NCBI GenBank assembly: GCA_947044365.1
Contig: OX345641.1
Coordinates: forward strand, 5,912,347-5,976,346
Direction: 5' to 3'
Length of the DNA stretch: 64,000 nt
DNA from: Petrosia ficiformis
Taxonomy: Eukaryota > Porifera > Demospongiae > Haplosclerida > Petrosiidae
Positions 36,101 through 42,249 of the stretch are shown piece after piece. Both the position numbers and the translations under genes were made by a program. The notes under the pieces were generated by a model. The model was not told the origin of the DNA and ran no database searches. It was given only the letters and a program-made list of their open reading frames with translations. Within the stretch, counting starts at the first letter, position 1, and each line of letters begins with the position of its first letter.

Positions 36101-39100
36101 CCATATAACAATAATAACAATAAAAATAGTACACTTAAATAACAAGTACACAACATAATGCAACTCACAAACCAAGAAGAGAAGCACAGAGTTTGGTCAT
36201 ATGTGCAAGGTTTGAGATCAATGAGGCACACCAAGCACCTGCTCTTACAAACGCAGCTGGCCATCATTGTCTACCCATGCAACACACAAAAGAAGTACTG
36301 ATTAGTACTGATTATAATTTGGAAGAAGCACTGATAGTACTAATCAATGTCTAACATGCCTAATAGTCACATTTCTAGTTAAGTTCAGTCTAACATTAAC
36401 CGGCAGGCAAATACCTTCCTCTATATGTTTGCGTACATTACAATTAAATTTAGAAAAAATAGGTGCTTGTATTTTGTAAACCTTTTTAAATGTAGAACAT
36501 AGCTTAGTATACCAGAAACCTTGTTGTATTAAATGACTAGTTAACTTATAGTGTCTGTGTACAAAATCTTTAAAAGAATCGCATATCCTACTAATTCTCT
36601 CCATAAGCAGGTTTAGTGGGAATATTACTGCATAAATGTGGAAAGTTAACTATATTAAAACCAAAATTGTTTCTTTTATCAAAAATGGTAGTGTGATATT
36701 TCTTGTTTTCTATTGTAATTAATATATCTAAATAGGATAGCATAGTGGGACTCTCAGTAGTTCTTTTGAGTTCTAACTCAGGAGGATATATGTTAGGAAT
36801 AACTTTTGTAAATCTATTATTATTTAATGTTAAAAGATCATCAATATATCTGGTAGTGTAAGAAAACTGTTTAGCTAAGTGTATATTACTTTTGATAAGA
36901 TCTTTCATATAGTTATATTCATAATAGAATAAAAATAAATTAGCTAAAAAAGGAGCACAATCAGTACCCATCGGAATTCCTATTTGCTGCCTAAATATAT
37001 CTTTACCTACTTTAATGTTAATGTTATCTATTAAGAATTCCAGCATTACTATCAGTTTATCCTTTTTAATATTTTTGCTACAACTTGACTTAGATGGTAT
37101 GTCTGACCAATATGCTTTACCTAACTTATTTACAACTAGGTATATGCAATTTCTAACTGTATATGCTTCCTGTATGAGAGCCGTAAGTGCTAATTTTAAA
37201 GAGACATGTGGAATACTAGTATACAGTGTAGAAAAATCAAAGCTATCAAAATGTTTTGCCTTGGTAAAGTCATTAATTGTGTGAAGTTTGTCAAGGACCT
37301 GTTGTAATTATCCAAAAACAGTTAACACTGGTATTATTATAAATGCCATGGCAATATTCTTTAAAATGAGTAGTTATGTGAAGCAGCAATAAATCTCTTT
37401 CCGTAAGGATTTTTATGTAATTTAGGTAGCCAGTAAAAGGATGGCACGTCTTCCATGTTAGGTTCTACCTTGATATTATTCTTATTCATGTACTTCACAT
37501 GTTTGGATATTATATGTGCAATATTAGCATTATCTTTAAAATAGGTTTGTGTGTCATTAAGTTCATCAAGAACCATCTCCATATAATACTATGTACATGT
37601 ATATTATTCATAATGAGTTAGTTGAACAATGATTCTTTTTTTTCATAGATATTCTCCAGGGAAGAAAACTCAGATTGAAAAGGAGCATGAGATTGTTGAT
37701 CTAATTGATGGTAGGAATTGGACTGAATTCAAAGGAGATGGCAAATTTTATCGTTTTGAGGTACACTATAAAAATAAAACATGTACAGTATAATTCAAAT
37801 ACATTGTTGTCTCATAAACTGGTACAAAATTAGTGGCACTTGTAGTAGTGAAGCTAATCTGAACAGTACATACCGTATAGCCGGAAATATTTGGAGAGAA
37901 AAAACTTCTGTGGTTTGGCAGTGTAAACCTAAATTCGTCAATATTAAATCCATAAAATTAAAATTATGGTACAAAACCACATGCGATCGTCACCATGTTG
38001 AAGTACTTCAAAAGAGAAACGATATTGCCTAACAAGAACGACTATACTCTTCTATCTGCAAAGGAGCTCAAGGCAGTCAACAAGAAGGTCCAGCAGTGCC
38101 ATAACGTAGAGGTTAGTGGAAGTTGAGGTAGATGCCCAACAACAACACCTCTCCTTAGCGCAGCTACAGCATATCGATCAAAATCATTGTCTCCTTCTCT
38201 TCTGCACTCCCTAGTGTTGGTGTCCATGCATTCTTGTTGACACGATGGCCATGTATACATATACAGCTGGTCGTATCAAAAGTGCTTGCATACATTGCTC
38301 ACAACGCTGCTTCAACAACAGTGGTAGTTCACCAGATTGTCACTTATAACACACTTGACAGTGCATTGTGCGTTTCAATGTAGCACTTGGGTGGTCAATA
38401 TCGGTCTCGTTTACACAACGCACTCACCTTTGGCTTGTGCATTATGTAAACTCACCCTCATGCTATATTAAAACAGTAAAGTGTTATAAGTTATAACTAC
38501 AGTATTACCTTTTCATTCCTATAGCACAAATATTTTTTTTATGGTGCTGTTGCATTCTATCCCGATGCAAAAGGTGACGTAGAGAAACTTAAAAAAGCTT
38601 GCGAAGATACTTATCATTGCATGGGATTTACTACTAATGGAGAATTAAAGAGAATTATATATCATTATGAAGATTGGAAGTCACATTCATCTATTGATGT
38701 ATATGTTCGTGGTTAGTTATAATTGTTGTTGTGTACTAGTGTTATTGTATTATAGCATAATTATTAGTTTTAGTTATACTTATAGTTCTACTATCCATAA
38801 TGAATAGTTTATCTATTGATGTATATGTTCGAACATATACATCTATTGATGTATATGTTCGTGGTTAGTTATAATTGTTGTTGTGTACTAGTGTTATTGT
38901 ATTATAGCATAATTATTAGTTTTAGTTATACTTATAGTTCTACTATCCATAATGAATAGTTTGAGCATTAGTTCAAGTAATTAATAATTGTAGTTATTCA
39001 CCTTTGAGTAACCACTTCAGTGTAAAGAACCAATTCATTCCACTAAGAGCATGTCAACTCCAAAGGAAGAGAGGGCATTAAACAAACCACTTCCATATAA

Positions 39101-39893
39101 CCCTACATAAGTACTTACACCACTATAAAACGAAATACAAAGAGCTGTACTTATGTAGGGTTATATGGAAGTGGTTTGTTTAATTTTGGGTCCCACCTAA
39201 CCTTGTTTGCATGATTTTTGGGTTTTGACATCCCTACATCTTCTTCCATTTTTATTGGAAATGTTTTTTTATTATTCTTGTATGTATTTTTTATTGAGCA
39301 TTTCACCACTTGATAGTCTAATGTCTCTTTATCTCATTCTCACAGTCACATAATTTAATTTTATATTATGTACCTAATGAAATTATATTATTTTCATATT
39401 TGTCACAAGTACCTGATTATACATGACGGTGTATTTACATGTACAAACAGTATATGTCAATATAAGGTCACCATATAGTAACAGTAATTACATGTACTTT
39501 AGTTCTACTGTCAGTATAGTATAGTAATTACTGTATCACTACTGTGTTGTGATGACTTTTTATTGACTTGTACTGTATATGTATTAACTGTATACTAGTT
39601 AGATTTTAATCTATAGCACTTTAAAGAACTGTTCAATCTTCAATGTTCAAAACTATTAATAATTATTACTTCAGTTGTTCATCAATTTTCAATTTAATTG
39701 CTATCTGTTAGTCCTGAGCTAAAATAAGGCATGAGGCCCATGACATTATGCTTCCATGAATTACAAATTAAATTGCAGATGTCATCTTCTTTATCATTCC
39801 ACAGATGTTGATTATTGTACTATCAATCCTCTTGGGTGTACTCGTGGAAAAAAGTGTTATCGTGATTCTCCAGGAAAATATGCATGTAAATAG
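17394..39893 (+). CDS. Secreted UDP-glucuronate 4-epimerase-like protein fused to EGF-like and unknown C-terminal domains (16 exons)
   Basis: Assembled by eye from 16 exons with GT-AG introns whose phases agree at every junction but one. Residues 1-19 form a signal peptide (basic RTVKR, then VLILLVVLYV). Residues 24-345 are an extended SDR: G-S-A-G-F-I-G (28-34) binds NAD, NDHYD follows strand 2, then DVVIHLAAEDG, SSSSVYG (147-153), catalytic Tyr173 and Lys177 in SIYAALK, VYGPWGRPD, and RDFTYIDDIVNG (239-249). This order and wording match UDP-GlcA 4-epimerases, which make UDP-GalA; the usual AGVRYS loop is replaced by DGAAQS. Residues 346-505 match nothing I know. An EGF-like module follows (C511, C518, then YKCEC and FC), then a Cys-pair domain, then DVDYC...CTRGKKCYR...YAC. 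The exon 12/13 junction is damaged or unusual (TAG at 33394-33396). Secretory targeting of such an epimerase with EGF modules is unexpected. Product identity is an inference from motifs. Confidence 0.8.
17464..18585. other. Intron 1, with (TA)n and a hAT-type MITE
   Basis: Donor GTGAGT, acceptor ATTCCTATAG. Holds a (TA)n run at about 17540-17597 and the MITE at 17764-18098. Confidence 0.7.
17764..18098. mobile_element. hAT-type MITE with perfect 8-bp target-site duplication
   Basis: Ends TAGTGATGGGCGATAT and ATATCGCCCATCACTA are inverted repeats. They are flanked by identical ATAAATTA copies at 17756-17763 and 18099-18106. It is 335 bp with no coding capacity. The 8-bp duplication is typical of hAT elements. 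Confidence 0.85.
18586..18738 (+). CDS. Epimerase-fusion exon 2: NAD-binding Rossmann start
   Basis: Encodes residues 24-74, LITGSAGFIGFHTALRL and DSFNDHYDVNLKKARAAV. The glycine-rich loop and the DxFNDxYD strand-2 signature are specific to UDP-glucuronate epimerases. Donor GTACAC, phase 1. Confidence 0.88.
19440..19600 (+). mobile_element. tRNA-derived SINE with (TTTC)n tail
   Basis: A box-like TAGCTGAGTTGGTAGAG (19466-19482) and perfect B box GGTTCGAATCC at about 19508. The anticodon stem TCTGT/ACAGA and the T stem GTGGG/CCCAC pair, but the acceptor stem does not and the base before the anticodon is C. A (TTTC)n tail follows (19563-19600). A SINE head or tRNA pseudogene fits better than a working tRNA. 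Confidence 0.6.
20217..20483. mobile_element. Mariner-like MITE, copy 1
   Basis: Inverted ends CCTGACATTATTAAGTTTAC and GTAAACTTAATAAAGTCAGG flanked by TA on both sides. 267 bp, matches 29249-29516 along its whole length. TA flanks are typical of Tc1/mariner derivatives. Confidence 0.8.
20517..20567. repeat. Palindrome
   Basis: cttgaacacacccatctta and its reverse complement meet around attaatattaat, giving an almost perfect 50-bp hairpin. Confidence 0.75.
20888..21177. mobile_element. Minisatellite-bearing dispersed element, copy 1
   Basis: Conserved left flank aattcatgtgcctagcatgc, an internal 25-30 bp tandem unit built on cagccacaatggcttagaaa, a poly-G run (21116-21130) and conserved right flank gaatgcccagtcttgaga. 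The same structure is at 35683-36063. Not a coding element. Confidence 0.75.
21236..21429 (+). CDS. Epimerase-fusion exon 3
   Basis: Encodes residues 75-139: GVTVNVGDLCNEQMVEYLF, FDVVIHLAAEDGAAQSL, KDPIKYV. In related epimerases the loop reads AGVRYS; here it is DGAAQS, so the usual Arg is missing. Donor GTAAGT, phase 0. Confidence 0.9.
21469..21720. mobile_element. AGGGCTGGGA-end MITE, copy 1
   Basis: Inverted ends AGGGCTGGGA and TCCCAGCCCT, with inner similarity cttcaaacctttg / cgaatattt. A second copy is at 35071-35368. No coding capacity. Confidence 0.7.
22186..22360. repeat. Dispersed family G, copy 1
   Basis: Text cttagttctactgtcagtat, tgtggtgttcaattgaca and gagtaattactgtactgta recurs at 26926-27130 and, shortened, at 39470-39600. 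Confidence 0.6.
22493..22606 (+). CDS. Epimerase-fusion exon 4: catalytic core
   Basis: Encodes residues 140-177, HTHLVFTSSSSVYG through TPYSIYAALK. It contains the active-site Ser cluster and the Tyr173-x3-Lys177 pair that carries out hydride transfer in this SDR class. Ends in donor GTTAGT, phase 0. Confidence 0.92.
22607..24969. other. Intron 4 with a 1-kb minisatellite
   Basis: About 2.4 kb. Most of 23010-24010 is an 11-bp tandem repeat. 22640-22920 contains repeated tagttaactaa text related to 29540-29700 and 47690-47900. The remainder (24030-24900) shows no gene. Confidence 0.75.
23010..24010. repeat. 11-bp minisatellite (ACATTACCTAT)n
   Basis: Roughly 90 units of acattacctat with interspersed 12-bp variants acatgtacctat. 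Because 3 x 11 = 33, all frames read an 11-residue peptide period (YLYITYTLPIH), producing open frames up to 340 codons that are not genes. Confidence 0.95.
24970..25139 (+). CDS. Epimerase-fusion exon 5
   Basis: Encodes residues 178-233, EAGKYIVEAYCEKYKLK, VVVLRPFSVYGPWGRPDLEV. The VYGPWGRPD motif closes the nucleotide-sugar pocket in GlcA epimerases. Donor GTAAGT, phase 2. Confidence 0.9.
25391..25608. repeat. Dispersed family E, copy 1
   Basis: Shares long stretches with 38294-38483, for example acaacagtggtagttcacca and gacagtgcattg. Inside, gtttacataacgcac and gtgcattatgtaaac form an inverted pair. Confidence 0.7.
26045..26285. repeat. (TC)n pyrimidine microsatellite at a splice acceptor
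   Basis: About 240 bases of TCTC/TCTG/TTTC ending directly before the acceptor of exon 6. Serine/leucine-rich frames across it are artefacts. Confidence 0.9.
26292..26469 (+). CDS. Epimerase-fusion exon 6
   Basis: Encodes residues 234-293: SASRDFTYIDDIVNGVLLAM, EVYNLGHGEPVSFDSIYSLL. RDFTYIDDIV is the hallmark strand of this epimerase family. Donor GTGATT is weak; phase 0. Confidence 0.9.
26800..26915. repeat. Tandem repeat of about 54 bp, three copies
   Basis: Unit contains acttatacagtacatgtata and gtcaatataaggttgatcaa. The third copy is shortened and passes into family G. Confidence 0.8.
26926..27130. repeat. Dispersed family G, copy 2
   Basis: Matches 22186-22360 and 39470-39600. Confidence 0.6.
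27614..27716 (+). CDS. Epimerase-fusion exon 7
   Basis: Encodes residues 294-327, KYIPLPSYEVPVSHADISLS and QQVLGYQPKTNVEE. The VSHADISLSQQVLGYQPKT text equals the C-terminal substrate-domain signature of epimerases (usually GDVxxTxADxxxxxxxLGYxPxT). Donor GTACAA, phase 1. Confidence 0.88.
27926..28010. repeat. Foldback hairpin (86 bp)
   Basis: Arms ctaaagtacgttcacgttga ... and its near-perfect complement tcaatgtgaatgtactttag, each about 37 bp, with a short AT loop. A shorter hairpin with the same gttggtgcc core is at 32620-32663. Confidence 0.85.
28650..28935 (+). mobile_element. tRNA-derived SINE, family 1 copy (+)
   Basis: tRNA-like head tactactagtgggctgctgg with gcaatcgaaaggttgcaggt and a B-box-like GGTACAAGCCC, then a body (agcatactcattttaccctc, ggaagctagttcatatta, cttcctcgttaa) and an A-rich tail. 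A reverse-oriented copy is at 56600-56815. Confidence 0.7.
29081..29135 (+). CDS. Epimerase-fusion exon 8 (end of epimerase domain)
   Basis: Encodes residues 328-345, IKKFVQWFKEYH and IHKKW. IxxFVxWFxxYH is the usual C-terminal helix of UDP-glucuronate epimerases. Donor GTGAGT, phase 2. Confidence 0.85.
29249..29516. mobile_element. Mariner-like MITE, copy 2
   Basis: Ends CCTGACTTTATTAAGTTTGC and TTAATAAAGTCAGG; matches 20217-20483 throughout. The right flank is TG rather than TA. Confidence 0.78.
29861..30288. repeat. Dispersed family F, copy 1
   Basis: Shares ttagtctctgttttatctca, gtgcacagcacatgact, aataggcggagc, gagccagtgctcgatgttgt and cccttccgcctacact with 31218-32236. Copy 2 is longer because another MITE has inserted into it. 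Confidence 0.75.
30539..30640 (+). CDS. Epimerase-fusion exon 9
   Basis: Encodes residues 346-379: SPEPNKSLKDKLSKNRIVYL, NEQYSKRIGDLRE. Charged, probably a linker-helix after the epimerase. Donor GTACTG is weak. If the intron is retained the frame adds Lys-Tyr and stops at TGA 30646-30648, giving a 381-residue epimerase-only protein. Spliced, the frame continues REKYQEYAEKNN. Confidence 0.72.
30660..30880. repeat. 9-bp tandem repeat (TTATACTGG)n
   Basis: About 20 degenerate units of ttatactgg starting 20 bases after the donor of exon 9. Confidence 0.9.
31218..32236. repeat. Dispersed family F, copy 2 (interrupted)
   Basis: Matches 29861-30288 on both sides of the inserted MITE and ends with cccttccgcctacacttcgc. 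The minus-strand open frame 31286-31720 is inside this repeat and is not a gene. Confidence 0.72.
31571..31995. mobile_element. MITE with about 75-bp inverted ends and perfect 9-bp target-site duplication
   Basis: Starts gggctgttctaaaacgcgga and ends with the complement ccgcgttttagaacagccc. Inverted similarity continues through ggaatgcaaaac, ggaaac and ggggcgtggca. Flanked by identical GTCTGGAAA at 31562-31570 and 31996-32004. 9-bp duplications and long inverted ends are typical of Mutator-like elements. 425 bp, no intact coding region. Confidence 0.88.
32416..32492 (+). CDS. Epimerase-fusion exon 10
   Basis: Encodes residues 380-405, KYQEYAEKNNIEVAKFYRTK and KFIEYT. It starts with the single base needed to complete the split Lys codon and ends phase 1 at donor GTACAG. 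No family recognised. Confidence 0.7.
32620..32663. repeat. Short hairpin
   Basis: Arms aatcagttggtgcc and ggcaccaactgatt around aactattctt. Confidence 0.8.
32799..32977 (+). CDS. Epimerase-fusion exon 11
   Basis: Acceptor CCATGTTAG; CT completes Ala406. Encodes ARHEMPRGDVHVISSTLRWD, EIKKPLENNTHVSYVYVLTT, GLKTHGGGIKKFSEEANNYK. Looks like a folded alpha/beta region, but I recognise no family. Phase 0 donor GTACAT. Confidence 0.75.
33088..33205. repeat. (CTGT)n(CT)n pyrimidine microsatellite at a splice acceptor
   Basis: About 118 bases of tctg and tc repeats ending six bases before the acceptor CACCCCTCAG of exon 12. Confidence 0.92.
33211..33396 (+). CDS. Epimerase-fusion exon 12, ending at an in-frame TAG
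   Basis: Encodes residues 466-526: AMERMCNLIYECVAFTLDGY, VFSNIGVKSTWHKFSGTFYV, ADMDVCKAGYTTCLEITHAH, I. From Asp509 it begins a calcium-binding-EGF-like module (DMDVC...C). The last codon before the likely donor GTGTGT is TAG (33394-33396). The phase is 0 while exon 13 needs phase 1. Either the protein ends here (526 residues), or an indel or unusual splice site lies at this junction. Confidence 0.75.
   Translation, partial: AMERMCNLIYECVAFTLDGYVFSNIGVKSTWHKFSGTFYVADMDVCKAGYTTCLEITHAHI
33397..34953. other. Intron 12 (or 3' flank of the short form)
   Basis: About 1.55 kb, mostly unique AT-rich sequence. Contains the palindromic minisatellite at 34690-34915. No missing EGF micro-exon could be identified with confidence. 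Confidence 0.5.
34690..34915. repeat. Palindromic 34-42 bp tandem repeat
   Basis: Six units of gtatatactgtatatacatg followed by taatatgtacatgt. The unit is itself nearly palindromic, which keeps both strands open in several frames. Confidence 0.85.
34954..35026 (+). CDS. Epimerase-fusion exon 13: second half of EGF-like module
   Basis: Tandem acceptor TTTAGCAG allows starts at 34954 or 34957. Encodes (G)PSQYKCECAKGWGPVKSDFC and VE. YKCEC...GW...FC supplies cysteines 4-6 of an EGF fold begun in exon 12. Donor GTAAGA, phase 2, agrees with exon 14. Confidence 0.72.
35071..35368. mobile_element. AGGGCTGGGA-end MITE, copy 2
   Basis: Ends AGGGCTGGGA and TTCCCAGCCCT; inner text gaatatttgaagct is shared with copy 1 at 21469-21720. 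Confidence 0.7.
35683..36063. mobile_element. Minisatellite-bearing dispersed element, copy 2
   Basis: Left flank aattcatgtgtctagcatgc, about ten units of cagccacaatggcttagaaa (25-30 bp period, 35750-36005) and right flank gaatgcccagtcttgaga. Same layout as 20888-21177 but more units and no poly-G. Confidence 0.78.
36344..37582 (-). mobile_element. Penelope-like retroelement remnant (reverse transcriptase), antisense in intron 13
   Basis: Read on the minus strand: PSFYWLPKLHKNPYGKRFIA (37582-37361), then FDSFDFSTLYTSIPH, then a 151-codon open frame (37046-36591) with IGIPMGTDCAPFLANLFLFY and the polymerase box RYIDDLL, then a frame change to ICDSFKDFVHRHYKLTSHLI (36604-36344). The IPMGTxCAPxLANLFL and YIDD wording is characteristic of Penelope-like reverse transcriptases. 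No GIY-YIG endonuclease domain is seen and frame changes show it is dead. Confidence 0.8.
37649..37760 (+). CDS. Epimerase-fusion exon 14
   Basis: Encodes YSPGKKTQIEKEHEIVDLID and GRNWTEFKGDGKFYRFE after completing a split Leu codon. Clean pyrimidine acceptor TTTTTTTTCATAG, donor GTACAC, phase 0. No family recognised. Confidence 0.78.
38042..38260 (-). pseudogene. HIRAN-like domain fragment
   Basis: Minus-strand open frame with EGDNDFDRYAVAALRRGVVV and GHLPQ. The pattern E-x-D-N-x-x-D-x-x-A-V-A-(x)n-V-G-H-L-P is seen in HIRAN-type modules often carried by invertebrate repeat proteins. Only this short block is recognisable, inside another gene's intron, so it is probably transposon-borne debris. 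Confidence 0.45.
38294..38483. repeat. Dispersed family E, copy 2
   Basis: Matches 25391-25608, including acagtggtagttcaccagat and ggtctcgtttacacaacgca. Confidence 0.7.
38525..38711 (+). CDS. Epimerase-fusion exon 15: Cys-pair domain
   Basis: Encodes HKYFFYGAVAFYPDAKGDVE, KLKKACEDTYHCMGFTTNGE, LKRIIYHYEDWKSHSSIDVY, VR. The central C-x5-C-M-G-F-T-T-N-G-x-L-K motif suggests a small disulphide-stabilised extracellular domain reminiscent of PAN/WSC-style repeats, but I cannot name the family. Donor GTTAGT, phase 1. Confidence 0.8.
38689..38964. repeat. Tandem duplication of an exon end with its splice donor
   Basis: 38689-38811 is repeated almost exactly at 38842-38964 (offset 153). The copy includes the last coding bases of exon 15 and the GTTAGT donor. 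An extra partial copy, atctattgatgtatatgttc, starts at 38812. Confidence 0.9.
39080..39300. mobile_element. Foldback repeat family H, copy 2
   Basis: Perfect palindromic head: aaaccacttccatataaccc ... gggttatatggaagtggttt, followed by the family tail ctacatcttcttccattttt. Related copies at 2110-2420 and 54745-54965. Confidence 0.72.
39470..39600. repeat. Dispersed family G, copy 3 (shortened)
   Basis: Shares tagttctactgtcagtatag and ctttttattgacttgtactg with the copies at 22186 and 26926. Confidence 0.55.
39805..39893 (+). CDS. Epimerase-fusion exon 16: truncated EGF-like module
   Basis: Starts with the two bases that complete Asp. Encodes DVDYCTINPLGCTRGKKCYR and DSPGKYACK, then TAG at 39891-39893. 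DVDxC...C...C...YxC is the first four cysteines of a calcium-binding EGF. Either the protein stops here, or GTAAAT at 39886 is a donor and further exons follow downstream. Confidence 0.72.
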
Positions 39894-40557
39894 TTTCATG
39901 TACATGATGAGAATTGGTTTATTTTTTAGGAACCATCTCATAATATTATGTTTCATTAATAGTCTTAAACAATTTAATTAACAGTGGTATATATTAGCAT
40001 TATTGACCAGTATTTTTCATGACTTACCTGTATTATACTATCATTACACAAAATAATTGTGCATAAATCTTTTCCAAACATAGTCTATTTAAGGACGTGT
40101 AGAATGAACTTGAATTGGATAAGCTGAAGTGTTTAGATTAATTGTCCCATGCCAAATAAACTACATGTGTTACTTAACATTGCATGGCAATAAGAATTAT
40201 GAAGAGGTGAATTTTGTAGCATCACTTTCCTAGTACTGATAAGTTTTAATACATGTTCAGACTACAAGTCACAAAAGATATATATAACAAAATCACTGCA
40301 TGGTTACTAGTTACAACAATGCGTCAATGAATTTGGCAGAATGTACATATTTTATTATGAACAGTCTAGCTTATGAAATATTAAGTGGAGATGGCTACAT
40401 TCTTTGTCACTGCTTAGAATAGAATAACATTTCACTAATAAATCTTCAGAACTCTGATGTTGTACTCAAGTGTATACTATACAATGTAAAACATAATATT
40501 GTGTCATCACATGATTACTACTAGGCAGACATTATTCAGTAAACACGTCAGGCTTTC
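39894..40557. other. Intergenic or further intron, no exon seen
   Basis: AT-rich. I looked for a continuation of the EGF module (a phase-1 exon beginning with GT or GC to complete Cys) and found no convincing candidate. Confidence 0.4.
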
Positions 40558-40925
40558 TGTCTACTACTATTGAAGTTACTGATACATGCAATATCAGTAA
40601 CTTCAACTGGATTTGATTTTGTGTATGTGTGTCATTTCCAGAATCAACCATGGACAATCTGAATATATACATGTATATATCAGATTGTTTCGACCTATTG
40701 GGTCTCATCAGCATGGTGTAGCCCAATTTCACAATTCAATACATTGCTACATCGGACAGAATGACACATATTGTATGTTATAATTTTGACCTCATTTTTG
40801 AAAAGGGATCTTGCTTATTTTCAATCCCTGGCTATTCCACAATATTGCACAGGAACTCAATGAAATTTGGTCCAGGAAAAGCTATCATTATGAATCCTAT
40901 ATAAAATGGCTGAATAACATGTAAA
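40558..40925. mobile_element. Dispersed repeat family I, copy 2
   Basis: Matches 4246-4640; contains gtttcgacctattgggtctc and atcagcatggtgta. Confidence 0.6.
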
Positions 40926-41099
40926 TATACATGTACATATAGGTAAGCATTTGATCTAAATGAAGGAAAAGATGCAATTATAATGTCTGATATTTACAAC
41001 ATGTATTAAACAAAAAATATAGAAGTTGAAACAAGCATTACACTACATACATGTATTCACAATGCTCTGGACTCCTTTGTGGGTGTGGTTCCGTCCTTT

Positions 41100-41945
41100 C
41101 CCTAGCTAACAACAGGTCAGGAGAATAAAGGTACCAAAATGGATGGATGGGTGGGTGGATAGATAATCGATACTAAACAGTTAGATGACCTTAATTCCAT
41201 GAGGCACACATTGTAACTTCCAACAGAAAGAAGAGTATTCTCATCAGGTAGAATGAATGTGATACTAAAATGGCTTTGATGTATGCTTTATAACGATTGC
41301 CTCCAAAGCTCCTGCCAAATGAGAGAAAGAGAATTGAGGAATGTAAAGAAACATTATAATAGAACAATGTAGGAAAAATAAATACATGTACTTTGTAATC
41401 ACTATTAATCATTGCTCCAAAAATAACTGTGATTTCTCCAAAAGTATTTTTGCTGAGGTGTTGAACAAAATGCTATCATTTCTTGAATAATTATTTCTTA
41501 CTTTCAGTCATTTTATACAGGATTCAATGATATATTGTATTCAGTTAGAGTACATGTACATGAATGATTTGTATCAAAAGCTCCTGCCAGATGAGAGAAG
41601 GAGAATTAAGGAATGTAAGTAAACATTATAATAGAACAATGTAGGAAAAATAAATGCTTTGTAATCACTGGATGGGCGGATGGATGAATAGAGGGATACG
41701 TAGATAGAGGGCTGGATGGATGATGAATGGATGGATGGACAGATGGATAAAGGAATATGTAGATAGATGGCTGGATGGATGATGAATGGATGGATGGATG
41801 GATGGATGGATAGAAGGACGGATGGATGAATGGATAGATGTATGGAAGAATGGATGAAGGATGAATGTAATATGGAAGGTCGGATGTATGATGGATAGAT
41901 GGATGGTTGGAAGTATGGATGAAAGAATAGATAGATAGATAGACA
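41100..41945. repeat. Carrier repeat family J, copy 2, with (TGGA)n arrays
   Basis: Two partial carrier copies in a row (41140-41405 and 41570-41665), each with aggaatgtaa(a/g)(g/t)aaa and atagaacaatgtaggaaaaa, followed by a GGAT array at 41665-41942. Confidence 0.7.
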
Positions 41946-42249
41946 CAGAATCTATTTATCTCTCATTCCCTCCAAACAGAATGTATGAATCTAATTTAGG
42001 ATGAAATATGTAACAACAAAGATCCAATTCCATTGAAACCTAACCTGATAACTACACACAAACATCAACTACATGTATACATATAACTACTTTGAATTAG
42101 GAATATTTACCAATTATAAAGAAATGGTACTGAGAGTTGAATTCTCCCAAACTATCAACAATACCTACATGTCTATAACCTTATGAAACTATCTATAACA
42201 CAACCACACAAACAACAACCAATTAAAATAGATGATATAATGATGATTT

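Larger units (their letters stand above)
35027..37648. other. Intron 13, filled with mobile elements
   Basis: Contains AGGGCTGGGA MITE copy 2 (35071-35368), the minisatellite-bearing element copy 2 (35683-36063) and an antisense Penelope-like remnant (36344-37582). Confidence 0.75.
37761..38524. other. Intron 14
   Basis: Contains a HIRAN-like fragment on the minus strand (38042-38260) and dispersed family E copy 2 (38294-38483). Confidence 0.65.
38965..39804. other. Rest of intron 15
   Basis: Holds foldback family H copy 2 (39080-39300) and shortened family G copy 3 (39470-39600). Confidence 0.6.
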
